Assembly (NCBI RefSeq): GCF_030406405.1
Contig: NZ_JAUEPL010000003.1
Coordinates: forward strand, 186,001-250,000
DNA length: 64,000 nt
Source: Streptomyces ficellus
Lineage (GTDB): Bacteria > Actinomycetota > Actinomycetes > Streptomycetales > Streptomycetaceae
Direction of reading: 5' to 3'
The notes beneath the pieces are model-generated. The model saw only the letters and a list, made by a program, of their open reading frames with translations, was not told the origin of the DNA and did no database searches. Both the position numbers and the translations under genes were made by a program. Positions 62,695 through 64,000 of the stretch are shown here, in pieces (position 1 is the stretch's first letter; each line of letters starts with the position of its first letter).

Positions 62695-63834
62695 ATGCTC
62701 GACGAGTCGCTGCTCGACGACCCGGACGCCCTGGCCCGAGTGGACCGCCGCGGCCTCCTCCGCGGGGCCGCCGAAGCCGGCGCGCGCGTACGTACCGCCG
62801 CCCGTTACGCCGCCGAAGCCGGCGTCACCGAGCTGAACCCCGACGGCCGCCCCCGCGCGGTCCTCATCGCGGGCCCCGGCACGGCCGCGACGGGCGTCGC
62901 CGACCTGGTGGCCGCCCTCGCCGGCGCCTCCGCGCCCGTCGCCCGCCTGCACTCCACGGGCGTGGCCCCCGCCGCGGGCGCCCTGCGCTGGACGCTGCCG
63001 GGGTGGGCCGGTCCCGTGGACCTGCTGATGATCGCCACGACCGATGGCGCCGAACCCGGCCTCGCCCTCCTCGCCGAGCAGGCGTACCGCCGTGGCGTCA
63101 CCGTCGTCGCCGTCGCTCCACACGGCTCCCCGCTGTCCGAGGCCGTCGACGGCACGCACGGTCTCGTCGTCCCCATGGCCACCGCGCCGCAGGAACTGTC
63201 CGAGGACACGCAAGCCGCGTCCCCGGCCGCGCTGTGGGCGCTGTTCACCCCGCTCCTCGCCCTGCTCGACCGCCTCGGCCTGGTGACGGCGCCCGACGAC
63301 AGCCTGCAGAAGGTCGCCGACCGCCTCGACCGCACCGCCGAACGCTGCGGGCCGGCCGTCGCCACATACAGCAACCCGGCCAAGACCCTGGCCGCCGAGC
63401 TCGCCGACAGCCTGCCGCTCATCTGGACCGAGGGCACGACCGCCGCCCCGGTCGGCCGCCGTTTCGCCGCCGTACTGGCGGAGCTGGCCGGCCGCCCGGC
63501 CCTCGCCGCCGAACTGCCCGAGGCGCTTCCCGCGCACGGGGTCCTGCTCGCGGGCGACTTCGCGGCCGGCGCGGACCCCGACGACTTCTTCCGTGACCGC
63601 GTCGAAGAGGCGCAGGCCCTGCACACCCGGGTCGTCCTGCTCCGCGACCGCCCCGCGGGCGCGCTGACCGCCGCGCCGGCCGCCCGCGAACTGGCGCTGA
63701 GCCACGACACCACCGTCAGCGAACTGGAACCGCAGGAGGACGGCAGCGACCTGGAAGCGTTCGCCGAACTGCTCGCGGTGACGGACTTCGCGGCCGTCTA
63801 CCTGTCACTGGCGTCAGGCCCCCGCACCACCTGA
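62695..63834 (+). CDS. SIS-domain protein, phosphoglucose/phosphomannose isomerase-like
   Basis: A 379-residue protein with two SIS-like halves: PRAVLIAGPGTAATGVADLV near residues 58-80 and PLIWTEGTTAAPVGRRFAAV near 240-260. It resembles the bifunctional phosphoglucose/phosphomannose isomerase group in the C-terminal SIS_PGI part. The N-terminus MLDESLLDDPDALARVDRRG is typical of the actinobacterial form found between manB and manA. The active-site Glu/His set of the enzymatic relatives was not confirmed, so it may be regulatory. GGAGG lies nine bases before the ATG. Confidence 0.85.
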   Translation: MLDESLLDDPDALARVDRRGLLRGAAEAGARVRTAARYAAEAGVTELNPDGRPRAVLIAGPGTAATGVADLVAALAGASAPVARLHSTGVAPAAGALRWTLPGWAGPVDLLMIATTDGAEPGLALLAEQAYRRGVTVVAVAPHGSPLSEAVDGTHGLVVPMATAPQELSEDTQAASPAALWALFTPLLALLDRLGLVTAPDDSLQKVADRLDRTAERCGPAVATYSNPAKTLAAELADSLPLIWTEGTTAAPVGRRFAAVLAELAGRPALAAELPEALPAHGVLLAGDFAAGADPDDFFRDRVEEAQALHTRVVLLRDRPAGALTAAPAARELALSHDTTVSELEPQEDGSDLEAFAELLAVTDFAAVYLSLASGPRTT

Positions 63835-63880
63835 CGCCACCCACGCCACCGCCCCAGCCCCCGTGTCCCGAGGAAAGCGA

Positions 63881-64000
63881 ATGGACCGCCTCTCCAACAC
63901 CGTCCGCCCCTACGCCTGGGGCTCCACGACGGCCATCCCGGAGCTGCTCGGCGTCGCCCCCACCGGCGAGCCCCAGGCCGAGATGTGGATGGGCGCCCAC
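63881..64000 (+). CDS. manA: Mannose-6-phosphate isomerase, class I (5' part only)
   Basis: The first 40 codons are seen before the window ends. MDRLSNTVRPYAWGSTTAIP and GEPQAEMWMGAH match the conserved N-terminus of class I phosphomannose isomerases, where the EMWMGAH Gln/His region begins the zinc site. GAGGAAAG lies just before the ATG. The enzyme converts fructose-6-phosphate to mannose-6-phosphate, feeding the manB product line. Confidence 0.92.
   Translation, partial: MDRLSNTVRPYAWGSTTAIPELLGVAPTGEPQAEMWMGAH

Overview
The window is very GC-rich chromosomal DNA with dense genes, GTG/TTG starts, 1-4 bp translational overlaps (GTGA, ATGA) and an actinomycete gene set (WhiB, five LytR-CpsA-Psr proteins, a SigB/F-type sigma factor with partner-switching partners, F420 genes fbiA/fbiB, TIGR03089, DUF3499, DUF5719). 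It is almost certainly a Streptomyces core-chromosome segment. From memory, gene order resembles the S. coelicolor SCO3025-SCO3079 neighbourhood; this was not checked by a search. No prophage, insertion sequence, CRISPR array, rRNA or tRNA was recognised.

Layout. 0.5-4.4 kb: thiolase, secreted or anchored GDSL lipase/esterase, cystathionine beta-synthase. 5.0-6.5 kb: RpiR-type regulator and a small membrane protein. 6.5-9.4 kb: a leftward four-gene operon with three Roadblock-like proteins, one split by an approximately 290-residue Pro/Thr/Ala insert, and a DUF4388-like protein. 9.6-12.3 kb: amino-acid permease and a PLP decarboxylase. 12.5-18.1 kb: histidine-utilisation operon hutU, M20 amidohydrolase, hutF, hutI. 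18.2-20.1 kb: CapA-like protein and Asp/Glu racemase. 20.2-22.4 kb: sigma factor diverging from an anti-anti-sigma and anti-sigma pair. 22.6-27.1 kb: POT peptide transporter, two-component system, GtrA protein. 27.3-31.3 kb: purK-purE, an M19 dipeptidase and a tandem paralogue lacking most metal ligands. 31.4-34.9 kb: UDP-glucose dehydrogenase, acyl-CoA dehydrogenase, membrane protein. 34.9-45.8 kb: five LCP ligases, a GT2 glycosyltransferase, a thioesterase and a TIGR03089 protein. 45.9-49.7 kb: secreted PGRP-type amidase, sugar nucleotidyltransferase, DNA glycosylase. 50-52.7 kb: fbiB, fbiA, cysteine dioxygenase. 53.4-64 kb: whiB, a giant GT2 membrane protein with DUF5719 partner, a metallopeptidase-like protein, DUF3499, manB, Trm112-like protein, SIS isomerase and the start of manA.

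Themes. Much of the right half serves the cell envelope: sugar-nucleotide supply (manB, SIS isomerase, manA, nucleotidyltransferase, UDP-glucose dehydrogenase), polymer synthesis (two GT2 proteins, GtrA), attachment to peptidoglycan (five LCPs) and remodelling (PGRP amidase). Transcription terminators between convergent genes are unusually clear, with stems up to 17 perfect base pairs.

The most notable oddities are the Roadblock operon with a low-complexity insertion inside the fold; the dipeptidase/pseudo-dipeptidase tandem pair; two palindromic repeat elements carried in frame inside hut genes; and a recurring pattern in which the 3' end of a gene, including or abutting its stop codon, is tandemly duplicated (thiolase, PLP decarboxylase, CapA, pseudo-dipeptidase, DNA glycosylase, whiB, metallopeptidase, DUF3499).
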